From the NCBI RefSeq assembly GCF_021432385.1, contig NZ_JAEACT010000002.1:1693501-1757500 (forward strand): a stretch of DNA of 64,000 nucleotides, read 5' to 3'. The stretch's first letter is position 1. Each line of letters starts with the position of its first letter. Below, one piece after another: positions 56,475 through 64,000 of this stretch. The notes below the pieces were generated by a model. The model did not search any database and was not told the DNA's origin. It was given only the letters and a program-made list of their open reading frames with translations. This DNA comes from Clostridium hydrogenum. GTDB taxonomy: Bacteria > Bacillota > Clostridia > Clostridiales > Clostridiaceae. The translations under genes and the position numbers were made by a program.

Positions 56475-59339
56475 ATGAGTGGTAAAGGCAGTTATACAAA
56501 TATTAATTATTCTAATGATTGTCTTAAGATAATTAATAGTACTTTTCAGAAATTTTTAGATGTACATAGTGTTAATTATTTGATTGAATTAGAAAAAACT
56601 TTAGAGGACATTGGAACCTTCTTTGATTTGGATAGAATGTACATATACTATTTTTCTAATGATCCAACTTTTATGAAAATAGAATGTCAATGGAATAAAA
56701 AAGGTGTAGAGCCTAAAAGAGAACTTCAAGAGGAAGAGGTAGTTTATGCGCTTCCATGGTTAATTCGTGAAATTAAAAATAATGAATTTGTTGCTATAAA
56801 TAATATTAACGAGTTTCCCAAAGAAGCAATATTTGAAACAGAGAATTTCAGCAAGGAAGGTATACAATCTTCTTTAATGGTTCCATTAAAAAATGAAAAT
56901 AAATTAATAGGATTTATGGGGTGTGAAAGACTGTTAAAATCAATAACATGGGAAGAGGAACAAATTAATGTGTTAAGGGATATTTCAAAGATTTTTTCAT
57001 ATACAAGGTCAAGAATTAAAAAGGAAAAAGAATATGAAAATGCCCTTTATGGACAGGCAATTTTATTAAATAATTCCGAATCACAAATTTGGGCTTTAAC
57101 TAATGTTACATCATATGCCACTGTTAACGAAGCTCATGCAAAGTTTTTTGGAAAGAAAAAAAGCGATATAGAGTATCAAGATTTGTATGATATATTTGAT
57201 ATAGACACAGCAAATAAGCTTTCTGAGGTAAATTGGGAGCTATTTCAAAGAAAAGGGCTAGCCAAGAAAGAGGTTCAAATTAAAAATTTTAAAGGCGAGA
57301 ATAGATTGCTTCAAATTAAAAGCAAACCACAGAGAGATGATAATGGGAATATTAAATATCTGATCTGTACTGCTGAAGATATTACAGAACAAAGAAAAGC
57401 GGAAACTGAATTATATAAGGCAAAAGAACAGGCTGAAGCGGCAAATATTGCAAAAAGTCAGTTCCTTGCAAATATGTCTCATGAAATAAGAACTCCAATG
57501 AATGGAATATTTGGATTCCTTGAACTACTTCAATCAACGAATTTGTCTTTGGAACAAAAAGAATTTATACGTGAAGCAAAATCTGCTTCGGAGATATTAT
57601 TGCGCATTATTAATGATATATTAGATTTTTCAAAGATTGAAGCTAAGAAGCTAGCAATGGAAAAAATTAAATTTAATTTAAGAAGCACTATAGAGGATGC
57701 TGTTTCACTTTATGCTCCTAAAGCAGCAGAAAAAGATGTTGAAATTTATACTATGATTAAAGAAGAAGTTCCTGAAGAGGTTATTGGTGATCCAGCAAGA
57801 ATTAAGCAAATATTAAATAATCTTATAAGCAATGCAGTAAAATTTACTGAGAAGGGTGATATTTCTATTACGGTTGACTGTTTAGAGGAAGAAAATGAAA
57901 TGGCTTTGCTTTATTTTAAAGTAAAGGATACTGGAATTGGAATACATAGTGAACATATTAATACTATTTTTAATTCTTTTAGCCAAGCGGATGCCTCTAC
58001 TACTAGAAAATATGGAGGAACTGGACTTGGACTTGCGATATCTAGCGAGCTTGTTAAAATGATGGATGGCGAAATCAGAGTTGAAAGTATACTTGGGAAG
58101 GGTTCTACATTTAAATTTAACCTGAAACTCAAAATATCAAAGAGAGCTTCAGATTACAAACTCGCGTTTGAAAAACTTAAAGGCGTAAATGTTCTAGTTG
58201 TTGATGATAATATAAATAATAAAAAAATTGTTAGTTCATATCTTAGGGAAACTGGATTTAATGTATTTGAGGCTGCGGATGGAGCCAATGCTATTACAAC
58301 TATTCTTTCAAATATAAATACAAAGAACAAAATAAGTGTAGCAATAATAGATTATGAAATGATGGACATGAGTGGTTATGAGCTTGCAACGACTTTAAAG
58401 ACAATACCCTTTGCAAAAGATATTAAACTAATACTTTTAAATTCAGTAATGCAAAAATGCGATACGAAGATTGCAAAAGAATATGGTTTTTCAGCATGTT
58501 TGACAAAGCCAGTTAAACGAAATGACTTGCTTAGTTGCATTGCTATGGTACTAGGACTAAAAAGCGAAGTTAAAGAAGAAAATTTGGCTAGAGTAAATAA
58601 GGTTGATAAAGAAGATAAAAATGTACTAAAACCAAGGATTTTGCTGGTTGATGATAATGAAATGAATCGTAAGATTGTTATAAGCATACTTAAATCTCGT
58701 GATATGAGTTGCGATGTAGCTGTGGACGGCTTGGAAGCATTAAAAGCAGTTTCAAATAAAGATTATGATGTTGTTTTTATGGATTGTCAGATGCCAGTAA
58801 TGGATGGTTATGAATGTACTTCTAAAATAAGAGATATGGATGAAAGTAAAAAGCATACTACAATTGTTGCAATGACTGCTAATGCTATGGAAGGAGACTA
58901 TAAAAAGTGTATTGAAGCAGGAATGGACGATTATATTAGCAAGCCAATTAACTTTGATACTATGTTTAATATTATAGAGAAAAATGCTAAAGAAAGGGAA
59001 ATTACAGGCGATTATAATAGAATAATAGAGGATAATATTGATTACTTTGCTCGTGATACAGGACTTGAAAAAGATGATGCAAAAGAAATACTAGAGGATT
59101 ATGTAAAATGTCTTCCTGATTTAATCTTTAGTATTAATGCTGCAATTGATGATAAGGATTTTAATAAATTAGCAAGAGTGAGCCATGAGTTAAAAGGTTC
59201 TTCTGGATCTTTAAGAATAATGTCTATTTATGAATTAGCAGTAAAACTTGAAGAAGCGGCTAAAAAACAGGAAATAGAAAAATGCATTGAAATTTTTATT
59301 AAGATAAAAGATTTATGTAATATTAAAAGAAGTAAATAA
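56475..59339 (+). CDS. Hybrid sensor histidine kinase: GAF-PAS-HisKA-HATPase-REC-REC-Hpt
   Basis: 954 residues, cytosolic (no membrane helix). GAF-like ~35-190, PAS ~200-310, phosphoacceptor H336 (NMSHEIRTPMNGI), ATPase domain (NLISNAVKFTE, DTGIGI, GGTGLGLAIS), REC1 with D626 (IIDYEMMDMSG), REC2 with D770 (VFMDCQMPVMDGYE) and a C-terminal Hpt with H904 (VSHELKGSSGSL). This is a self-contained phosphorelay whose Hpt could pass phosphate to the next gene's receiver. REC1 is less conserved (FLLNSV in place of the usual T/S region). Start at ATG 56475 after GGGAGTGAT. Confidence 0.93.
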   Translation: MSGKGSYTNINYSNDCLKIINSTFQKFLDVHSVNYLIELEKTLEDIGTFFDLDRMYIYYFSNDPTFMKIECQWNKKGVEPKRELQEEEVVYALPWLIREIKNNEFVAINNINEFPKEAIFETENFSKEGIQSSLMVPLKNENKLIGFMGCERLLKSITWEEEQINVLRDISKIFSYTRSRIKKEKEYENALYGQAILLNNSESQIWALTNVTSYATVNEAHAKFFGKKKSDIEYQDLYDIFDIDTANKLSEVNWELFQRKGLAKKEVQIKNFKGENRLLQIKSKPQRDDNGNIKYLICTAEDITEQRKAETELYKAKEQAEAANIAKSQFLANMSHEIRTPMNGIFGFLELLQSTNLSLEQKEFIREAKSASEILLRIINDILDFSKIEAKKLAMEKIKFNLRSTIEDAVSLYAPKAAEKDVEIYTMIKEEVPEEVIGDPARIKQILNNLISNAVKFTEKGDISITVDCLEEENEMALLYFKVKDTGIGIHSEHINTIFNSFSQADASTTRKYGGTGLGLAISSELVKMMDGEIRVESILGKGSTFKFNLKLKISKRASDYKLAFEKLKGVNVLVVDDNINNKKIVSSYLRETGFNVFEAADGANAITTILSNINTKNKISVAIIDYEMMDMSGYELATTLKTIPFAKDIKLILLNSVMQKCDTKIAKEYGFSACLTKPVKRNDLLSCIAMVLGLKSEVKEENLARVNKVDKEDKNVLKPRILLVDDNEMNRKIVISILKSRDMSCDVAVDGLEALKAVSNKDYDVVFMDCQMPVMDGYECTSKIRDMDESKKHTTIVAMTANAMEGDYKKCIEAGMDDYISKPINFDTMFNIIEKNAKEREITGDYNRIIEDNIDYFARDTGLEKDDAKEILEDYVKCLPDLIFSINAAIDDKDFNKLARVSHELKGSSGSLRIMSIYELAVKLEEAAKKQEIEKCIEIFIKIKDLCNIKRSK

Positions 59340-59371
59340 ATTTTTAAATTAATGAATGAGGAGACTTTTGT

Positions 59372-59734
59372 ATGAAGAATGTATTGATTGTTGATAATTC
59401 ATCTTATATGAGGCTATTTATAAAAAAGGTTATTCAAAAAGCAGGCTCTTACACAATATTTGAAGCAGAAGGTAAAGATGATGCATTAGAGAGGTTCGAA
59501 ATTCAAAATCCTGATATTGTAATTTTAGATTTGAACATGTCAGAGTTTACGATGGATGGTATAGATGTATTAAATGATATAATGAAAATTAAGCCTGATA
59601 CAGCTGTAATTATTGTATCAGCAGTAGGACATCAAGAAGTTAAGGATAAATGTATAGAATTAGGGGCTAAAGCTTATATTAAAAAGCCTATTGATATTAA
59701 GGCTCTTTTAAATGTGCTAGAAGAATTCAAATAA
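59372..59734 (+). CDS. Single-domain response regulator (CheY-like)
   Basis: 120 residues, receiver only. D53 (LDLNMS), S83 and K105-P106 give a complete phosphoacceptor site. The loop after the Asp is longer than usual (NMSEFTMDGI versus NMPEMDGI). It starts 32 bases after the hybrid kinase and is the natural acceptor from its Hpt. No output domain. Confidence 0.92.
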   Translation: MKNVLIVDNSSYMRLFIKKVIQKAGSYTIFEAEGKDDALERFEIQNPDIVILDLNMSEFTMDGIDVLNDIMKIKPDTAVIIVSAVGHQEVKDKCIELGAKAYIKKPIDIKALLNVLEEFK

Positions 59735-59827
59735 GATTAGTAAATAATTTTTGTAATAATTGAGAATAAAATTTATGCAAGTCCAATATATATATATTGT
59801 TAATATTAAGGTGCAGGAGGAAAGATT

Positions 59828-61306
59828 TTGGAAAACTTTAATATATATAAGGATATTGCAGAAAGAACACAGGGCGATATATATGTAGGAGTTGTAGGTC
59901 CTGTAAGAACAGGTAAGTCGACCTTTATTAAAAGATTTATGGATCTAATGGTTATTCCGAACATAGACAATCCACATAAGAAAGAAAGAGCAAAGGATGA
60001 ACTTCCTCAAAGTGCTTCGGGAAAAACTATTCATACTACTGAACCTAAATTCGTTCCTAATGAAGCAGTAGAAATAGGATTAGAGGATGGTATCAAATTT
60101 AGAGTTAGAATGGTTGATTGTGTTGGCTATATAGTTAAAAATGCTCTTGGCTACTCAGAAGGAGAAAAACCTAAAATGGTAAATACACCTTGGTTTGATC
60201 ATGAAATACCTTTTGAAGAGGCAGCAGAAATTGGTACAAAAAAAGTAATCGATGAACATTCAACCATTGGATTTGTAGTTACCACGGATGGGTCAATAAC
60301 AGATATACCTAGAGAAGATTATGTAGAAGCAGAAGAAAGAGTTGTAAGTGAATTAAAATCCATAAATAAGCCATTTATTTTAATACTTAATTCGGCGCAT
60401 ACCGAGGATCCTAAAACACTTGAATTAAGAGGAGAGCTTGAAGAAAAGTATGATGTGCCTGTTGAAGTATTAAATGTACTTAATATGGAGCCTTCTAATA
60501 TAGCTAAATTGTTTACTAAGGTTCTTAAAGAATTCCCTGTAAAAGAAATAAATATAGACATGCCAGAATGGATTGAAAAATTAGATTCCAAACATTGGCT
60601 TAAGGAAAGCTTTATGGATTTAGTTAAACAGTTAAGTAAGGAGGTAAATAAAGTTAGGGATATAGGCAAAACAATAAATTCATATTCGGATAATGAATTT
60701 ATTGGAAATGTAGAAATGGTTGAAATGAACATGGGAGAAGGCGTTGGAAGGATAAATTTAAAACCAAAACATGATGTCTTTTATAGAGTTTTAAGTGAAG
60801 AATGCGAATGTGATATAGATGGAGAAAATAAACTTCTAGATACTATGAAAGAAATGCACAATGCTAAGGTTGAATATGATAGAATAGCAGAAGCACTTAG
60901 GGATGTAAAAGAAAAGGGATATGGTCTTGTATCGCCACAATTAACAGAAATGAAACTTGAAGAACCTCAAATAGTAAGAAATGGAAACAGGTATGAAGTA
61001 AAGCTCAAAGCTAGTGCACCAAGTTTTCATTTTATAAGAGCAGATATAGAAACAGAGGTATCTCCAATTATGGGCAACGAAAGAGAAAGTGAAGAGATGG
61101 TGAAATCCCTTTTAGAGCAATTTGAAAATGACCCTTCACAAATATGGGAAAGTAACATGTTTGGAAAGTCAATAGAGGTGCTTGTAAAAGAAGGATTGCA
61201 GAAAAAACTATATAAGATGCCAGACGATGTTCAAGCCAAAATTCAAAAAACTTTAGAAAAAATTATAAATGAGGGTAATGGCGGCTTGATTTGTATAATA
61301 TTATAG
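59828..61306 (+). CDS. spoIVA: Spore coat morphogenetic ATPase SpoIVA
   Basis: 492 residues, full length. It polymerises on the outer forespore membrane as the base of the coat. TRAFAC-like Walker A GPVRTGKS (24-31), switch region VDCVGYIV, and the C-terminal conserved end GLICIIL that anchors to the forespore. Start at TTG 59828, about 8 bases after GGAGG. Controlled by SigE in other spore formers; I could not make out a firm SigE promoter. Upstream is a palindrome CAATATATATATATTG at 59784. Confidence 0.96.
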   Translation: MENFNIYKDIAERTQGDIYVGVVGPVRTGKSTFIKRFMDLMVIPNIDNPHKKERAKDELPQSASGKTIHTTEPKFVPNEAVEIGLEDGIKFRVRMVDCVGYIVKNALGYSEGEKPKMVNTPWFDHEIPFEEAAEIGTKKVIDEHSTIGFVVTTDGSITDIPREDYVEAEERVVSELKSINKPFILILNSAHTEDPKTLELRGELEEKYDVPVEVLNVLNMEPSNIAKLFTKVLKEFPVKEINIDMPEWIEKLDSKHWLKESFMDLVKQLSKEVNKVRDIGKTINSYSDNEFIGNVEMVEMNMGEGVGRINLKPKHDVFYRVLSEECECDIDGENKLLDTMKEMHNAKVEYDRIAEALRDVKEKGYGLVSPQLTEMKLEEPQIVRNGNRYEVKLKASAPSFHFIRADIETEVSPIMGNERESEEMVKSLLEQFENDPSQIWESNMFGKSIEVLVKEGLQKKLYKMPDDVQAKIQKTLEKIINEGNGGLICIIL

Positions 61307-61317
61307 ATGTCTGATAT

Positions 61318-61354
61318 AAAAATGAGCTGTACATTTTGTGTAGCTCATTATTTT
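61318..61354 (+). terminator. Terminator of spoIVA
   Basis: AATGAGCTGTAC pairs with GTAGCTCATT (one bulge), followed by ATTTTATT. Confidence 0.7.
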
Positions 61355-61426
61355 ATTATGTGAACTACATATTTATTGTAGAGAAATTTTTAGTAACAGT
61401 TACCATGAAAAAAGCATAGAGTAGAA

Positions 61427-61842
61427 GCATAGAATACAGATTAGAGAGTAGAGAGTAGAGAGTAGAGTGAAGGTTAATTTTCTCATAAAGCAGAAAATTT
61501 TAAAACTTAATGGGTTGCCACCCAAGCCCATTGACAGTATAGTTAGAACTAATTATTAGGTTTTAATTTGATAAAGATAAACCGTTTGAAACCTCAAAAT
61601 TAATTTGCCAAAATGCCAGTTTCTTGGCATTTTGATGTAAATTGATTTTTATAGTTGAAATGATATATCTATATAAGAAAATAACTATATATGTATATTA
61701 AATATTTACATAGGTTAACGGTTAAAACCAAAGTATGTATTCTAAGCAAAGCTGAGAACCTATAAGTTTAAAGATTTGCCCGACGTAAGGAAGGTAAATC
61801 ATCCTTCACTGTACTCTCTACTCTGTACTCTCTACTCTGTAA
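61427..61842. repeat. Heptamer-family element E8, split by a family-2 element
   Basis: Left part: heptamers AGAGTAG from 61443, AGTGAAGG, a TTTTCT/AGAAAA hairpin and an AATGGG/CCCATT hairpin (to 61531). Right part: AAGCAAAGCTGAG, TAAGTTTAAAGATTTGCC, GTAAGG, GGTAAATCATCCTTCACTG and heptamers to 61842. In between, a full family-2 element (R3, 61573-61670). The right end touches the ribosome site (AGGGGTGG) of the next gene. It occupies most of the 549-base gap from 61307 to 61855. Confidence 0.75.
61573..61670. repeat. Family-2 palindromic element, copy R3
   Basis: AAAGATAAACCGTTTGAAAC...AAAATTAATTTGCC, centre AATGCCA/TTGGCATT, then GATGTAAATTGATTTTTA, ending TGATATATCT. Same orientation as R2. 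It lies inside E8. Confidence 0.8.
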
Positions 61843-61855
61843 AAGGGGTGGTAAC

Positions 61856-63004
61856 TTGAAAATTAATAATAGATTAAACGAAATACAGGAATATCACTTT
61901 AAAAAAATCGAAGATATCAAGGAAAATTTAATTAAGAGTGGAAAGGATATATTAGATTTAAGTATAGGAGACCCTGATTTGCCTGTAAATAATGATATAG
62001 TAAATGAATTAATTAGCGCTACAAATAAGAAGAAATTTAATATGTATCCTCCTTATGAAGGTATAAAAGAACTAAAAACTGCAATTATAAAGTATTACAG
62101 GGAAGTTTTTGGAGTAAAATTAGAATTAGATGAGGTTTTAGTTTTAATAGGTTCTAAGGAAGGCATAAATAATATTATTCCAGCAGTGTGCAATATTGGA
62201 GATTATGTCGTTGTTCCAAATCCGTGTTATCAGGTATATGTTACTAGTCCTAAGCTTTGGGGAGCAATTCCTTATAAAGTTCCTATTTTAGGTAAAAATA
62301 AATATTTGCCCATTTTATCCAATATTCCTGAAAATATAGTTAAAAAGAGTAAACTGTTTATAATTAATTATCCTAATAATCCTACTGGAGCAGAAGGCAA
62401 CGAAGAATTTTACAAGGAAATAGTTAGCTTTTGCAATAAAAGGGATATAATACTAGTAAATGATTCGGCATATATTGAAATTGTAAATAGCGGGAAGAGA
62501 CCAGTAAGTTTACTTCAATATGATAAAGAAAAGACATCTATAGAAATAGGAACATTTTCTAAGACATTTAATATGACAGGATTTAGAATAGGATATGCAG
62601 TTGGAAATTCTAAAGTAATAAATGCTCTTCTTAAAATTAAAAGTAATGTTGATTCAGGGCAATTTATGCCCATACAATATGCAGCTGCAAAAGCATTAAG
62701 CCTTGATAGAAATATTATAGAAAAAAATAAAAAAATTTATGACGAAAGAAGAAATTGTGCAAAAAATATATTAAAAAGCAAAAATATAAAATTCTATGAT
62801 AGTGAAGCTGCATTTTATATATGGTGTAATGTACCTAAGAATTATACAACTACAGAATTTTGTGAAAAACTTATAAATGATTATGGCATTATAGTTACAC
62901 CAGGCAACAGTTTTGGGGATGTATCTAATACCTATTTTAGAATATCATTAACAAGAGATATAAAGCTTATAGAAAAGTATTTGTGTAAAATTCAGCAGTT
63001 TTAG
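61856..63004 (+). CDS. Aminotransferase class I/II, LL-diaminopimelate aminotransferase-like
   Basis: 382 residues, PLP enzyme. The N-terminus MKINNRLNEIQEY, SIGDPDLP, YPPYEGIKELK, LIGSKEGINNI and INYPNNPTGA match the DapL family closely, and the PLP lysine lies in SKTFNMTGFRIG. It would convert tetrahydrodipicolinate to LL-diaminopimelate in lysine/cell-wall synthesis. Other aminotransferases share the fold, so the substrate remains inferred. The start is TTG 61856, 5 bases after AGGGGTGG. Confidence 0.85.
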   Translation: MKINNRLNEIQEYHFKKIEDIKENLIKSGKDILDLSIGDPDLPVNNDIVNELISATNKKKFNMYPPYEGIKELKTAIIKYYREVFGVKLELDEVLVLIGSKEGINNIIPAVCNIGDYVVVPNPCYQVYVTSPKLWGAIPYKVPILGKNKYLPILSNIPENIVKKSKLFIINYPNNPTGAEGNEEFYKEIVSFCNKRDIILVNDSAYIEIVNSGKRPVSLLQYDKEKTSIEIGTFSKTFNMTGFRIGYAVGNSKVINALLKIKSNVDSGQFMPIQYAAAKALSLDRNIIEKNKKIYDERRNCAKNILKSKNIKFYDSEAAFYIWCNVPKNYTTTEFCEKLINDYGIIVTPGNSFGDVSNTYFRISLTRDIKLIEKYLCKIQQF

Positions 63005-63053
63005 AATATTTATATAAACTAATAGCAAAAAAATACTATAATCCTATAAAAAA

Positions 63054-63064
63054 TGTGGTATAAT
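63054..63064 (+). promoter_or_regulatory. Extended -10 promoter before yicC
   Basis: TGGTATAAT, an extended -10 (TGnTATAAT), without a clear -35. Confidence 0.5.
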
Positions 63065-63230
63065 GGTTTTTGATATAAGCAAACTGGTTTATATGGGGTG
63101 AAATCAGTAAAATTAATATGTAGGTTCAAATGTTTTATCTTTAATTAATTAGAAATTGAAAATTTGAATACATATTAAGGTTTATTGTGATTTTACCTAG
63201 GTCTTTTTATTTACGGAAGGATGATTGGCA

Positions 63231-64000
63231 ATGCTAAAAAGTATGACGGGATTTGGAAGAGCTGTCTATGATACTGGTAAAAGAAATTTTACTATAGAAA
63301 TAAAAAGTGTAAATCATAGATATCTTGATCTCAATGTGAAATTACCAAGGAGTCTAAGTTCTTTAGAAGATAAAATAAGAAAAGAAGTTCAGAAAAAATT
63401 ATCTAGAGGTAAAGTAGATATTTTTTTAACACAAAATATTTATAATGATGATGAATGCGAGGTAAGATTAAATAAAGCTCTTGCAGATAGTTACTATAAA
63501 TGTTTAAATGAAGTAAAAAGTTGCTACGAAGTTAAAGATGACATATCTGTTTCTTTAATTTGTAAATTTCCAGATGTTATTTCTATAGAACAAAGAGAAG
63601 AAAATTACGATGAAATTTGGAGTGAAATTCAAAATACATTGAAAGAAGCAATTGATATGCTTGTTCTTATGAGAAAAAAAGAAGGAGCAAAACTAAAGGA
63701 AGACATTGAAAAAAAATGTGATATAATATATAAAAATATATGTTATATAGAAGAAAAATCTCCTTGTGTTGTAGAAGAATATAAATTAAAATTAAGTGAA
63801 AGAATTAAAGAATTATTAGGTGAAAATAATAATGTAGATGAATCTCGCATAGCAATGGAGGTTGCTATATTTGCAGATAAGTCTTGTATTGATGAAGAAA
63901 TAGTAAGACTTAAAAGTCACATAGTACAGCTTAAGGAAACACTTGCAAAAGATGAACCTGTAGGCAGGAAGTTAGATTTTATTGTTCAGGAGATGAATAG
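63231..64000 (+). CDS. yicC: YicC/YloC family endoribonuclease, 3' end missing
   Basis: 256 codons are visible with no stop, so the gene runs off the right edge; family length is ~290. The N-terminus MLKSMTGFGRAVYDTGKRNF and VNHRYLDLNVKLPRSLSSLE (in parts) match YicC, which in E. coli acts as an endoribonuclease on small RNAs. GGAAGG lies about 10 bases before the ATG. Downstream is usually remA-gmk; not visible here. Confidence 0.93.
   Translation, partial: MLKSMTGFGRAVYDTGKRNFTIEIKSVNHRYLDLNVKLPRSLSSLEDKIRKEVQKKLSRGKVDIFLTQNIYNDDECEVRLNKALADSYYKCLNEVKSCYEVKDDISVSLICKFPDVISIEQREENYDEIWSEIQNTLKEAIDMLVLMRKKEGAKLKEDIEKKCDIIYKNICYIEEKSPCVVEEYKLKLSERIKELLGENNNVDESRIAMEVAIFADKSCIDEEIVRLKSHIVQLKETLAKDEPVGRKLDFIVQEMN

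Noticed and set aside
59735..59827. SigE promoter of spoIVA
   Set aside because: Expected from biology, but I could not find a -35/-10 pair that matches well enough; only a palindromic AT stretch is clear.

Overview
The window is about 64 kb of AT-rich chromosome from a spore-forming, anaerobic Firmicute, almost certainly Clostridium sensu stricto. The evidence is the sporulation genes (sigK, spoIIGA-sigE-sigG, spoIVA), the A/T-ending codon usage, strong GGAGG-type ribosome sites, frequent TTG and GTG starts, and clostridial gene neighbourhoods. Every gene I accept lies on the + strand, so the window is one co-oriented stretch of a replichore. I saw no rRNA, tRNA, CRISPR array, prophage or transposase gene. 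The species is not determined.

Layout. 1-3431: rarA (5' end missing) and a nuclease-helicase fusion. 3587-9561: gltBD, glutamate synthase. 9921-12036: iscR-iscS-iscU iron-sulfur assembly. 12375-13884: a PRC-barrel protein and an AI-2E family permease. 13888-22467: a T-box leader and alaS, then ireB, ruvX, a DUF1292 gene, a fur-family gene, rnj and typA. 22591-27924: mltG, the tRNA-wobble pair trmR-trhP, a class B penicillin-binding protein and sigK. 28366-33512: pilT, a processive glycosyltransferase, ftsA-ftsZ. 33683-38347: spoIIGA-sigE-sigG, ylmC, nrdR, pgeF. 38370-48087: a phosphate block, phoP-phoR, a chemoreceptor, pstSCAB, phoU. 48359-51982: a DUF512 radical SAM protein, der, gpsA. 52534-55132: an ABC exporter. 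55388-59734: an HD-GYP protein, a large hybrid kinase and a receiver. 59828-64000: spoIVA, a DapL-like aminotransferase and yicC (3' end missing).

The genes are mostly core functions. The unusual content is between them. At least six intergenic elements of about 235-250 bp share one architecture. Their ends are short tandem heptamers of the form (A/G)(A/G)AGTAC, in opposite orientation at the two ends. Most are enclosed by an outer inverted repeat around TGCGAACC. The interior is a series of small hairpins, several with GNRA or UUCG-type loops. Each copy sits just downstream of a stop codon. There is also a 40-bp minimal copy, a central-module remnant, and a copy split by a second repeat family. 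That second family is a ~100-bp imperfect palindrome with copies in both orientations, one of them between pstB and phoU. A third, 21-bp repeat forms a near-perfect palindrome after phoU. I do not recognise any of these as named families. They are my main candidates for something undescribed.

Other points of note: RNase J has its Shine-Dalgarno ideally spaced to an ACG codon; PhoP-box-like hexamers precede the chemoreceptor gene and pstS; a terminator-like hairpin contains the ribosome site of the penicillin-binding protein; and the 3' end of gpsA changes codon composition abruptly. All functional calls rest on reading motifs by eye; no search was run.
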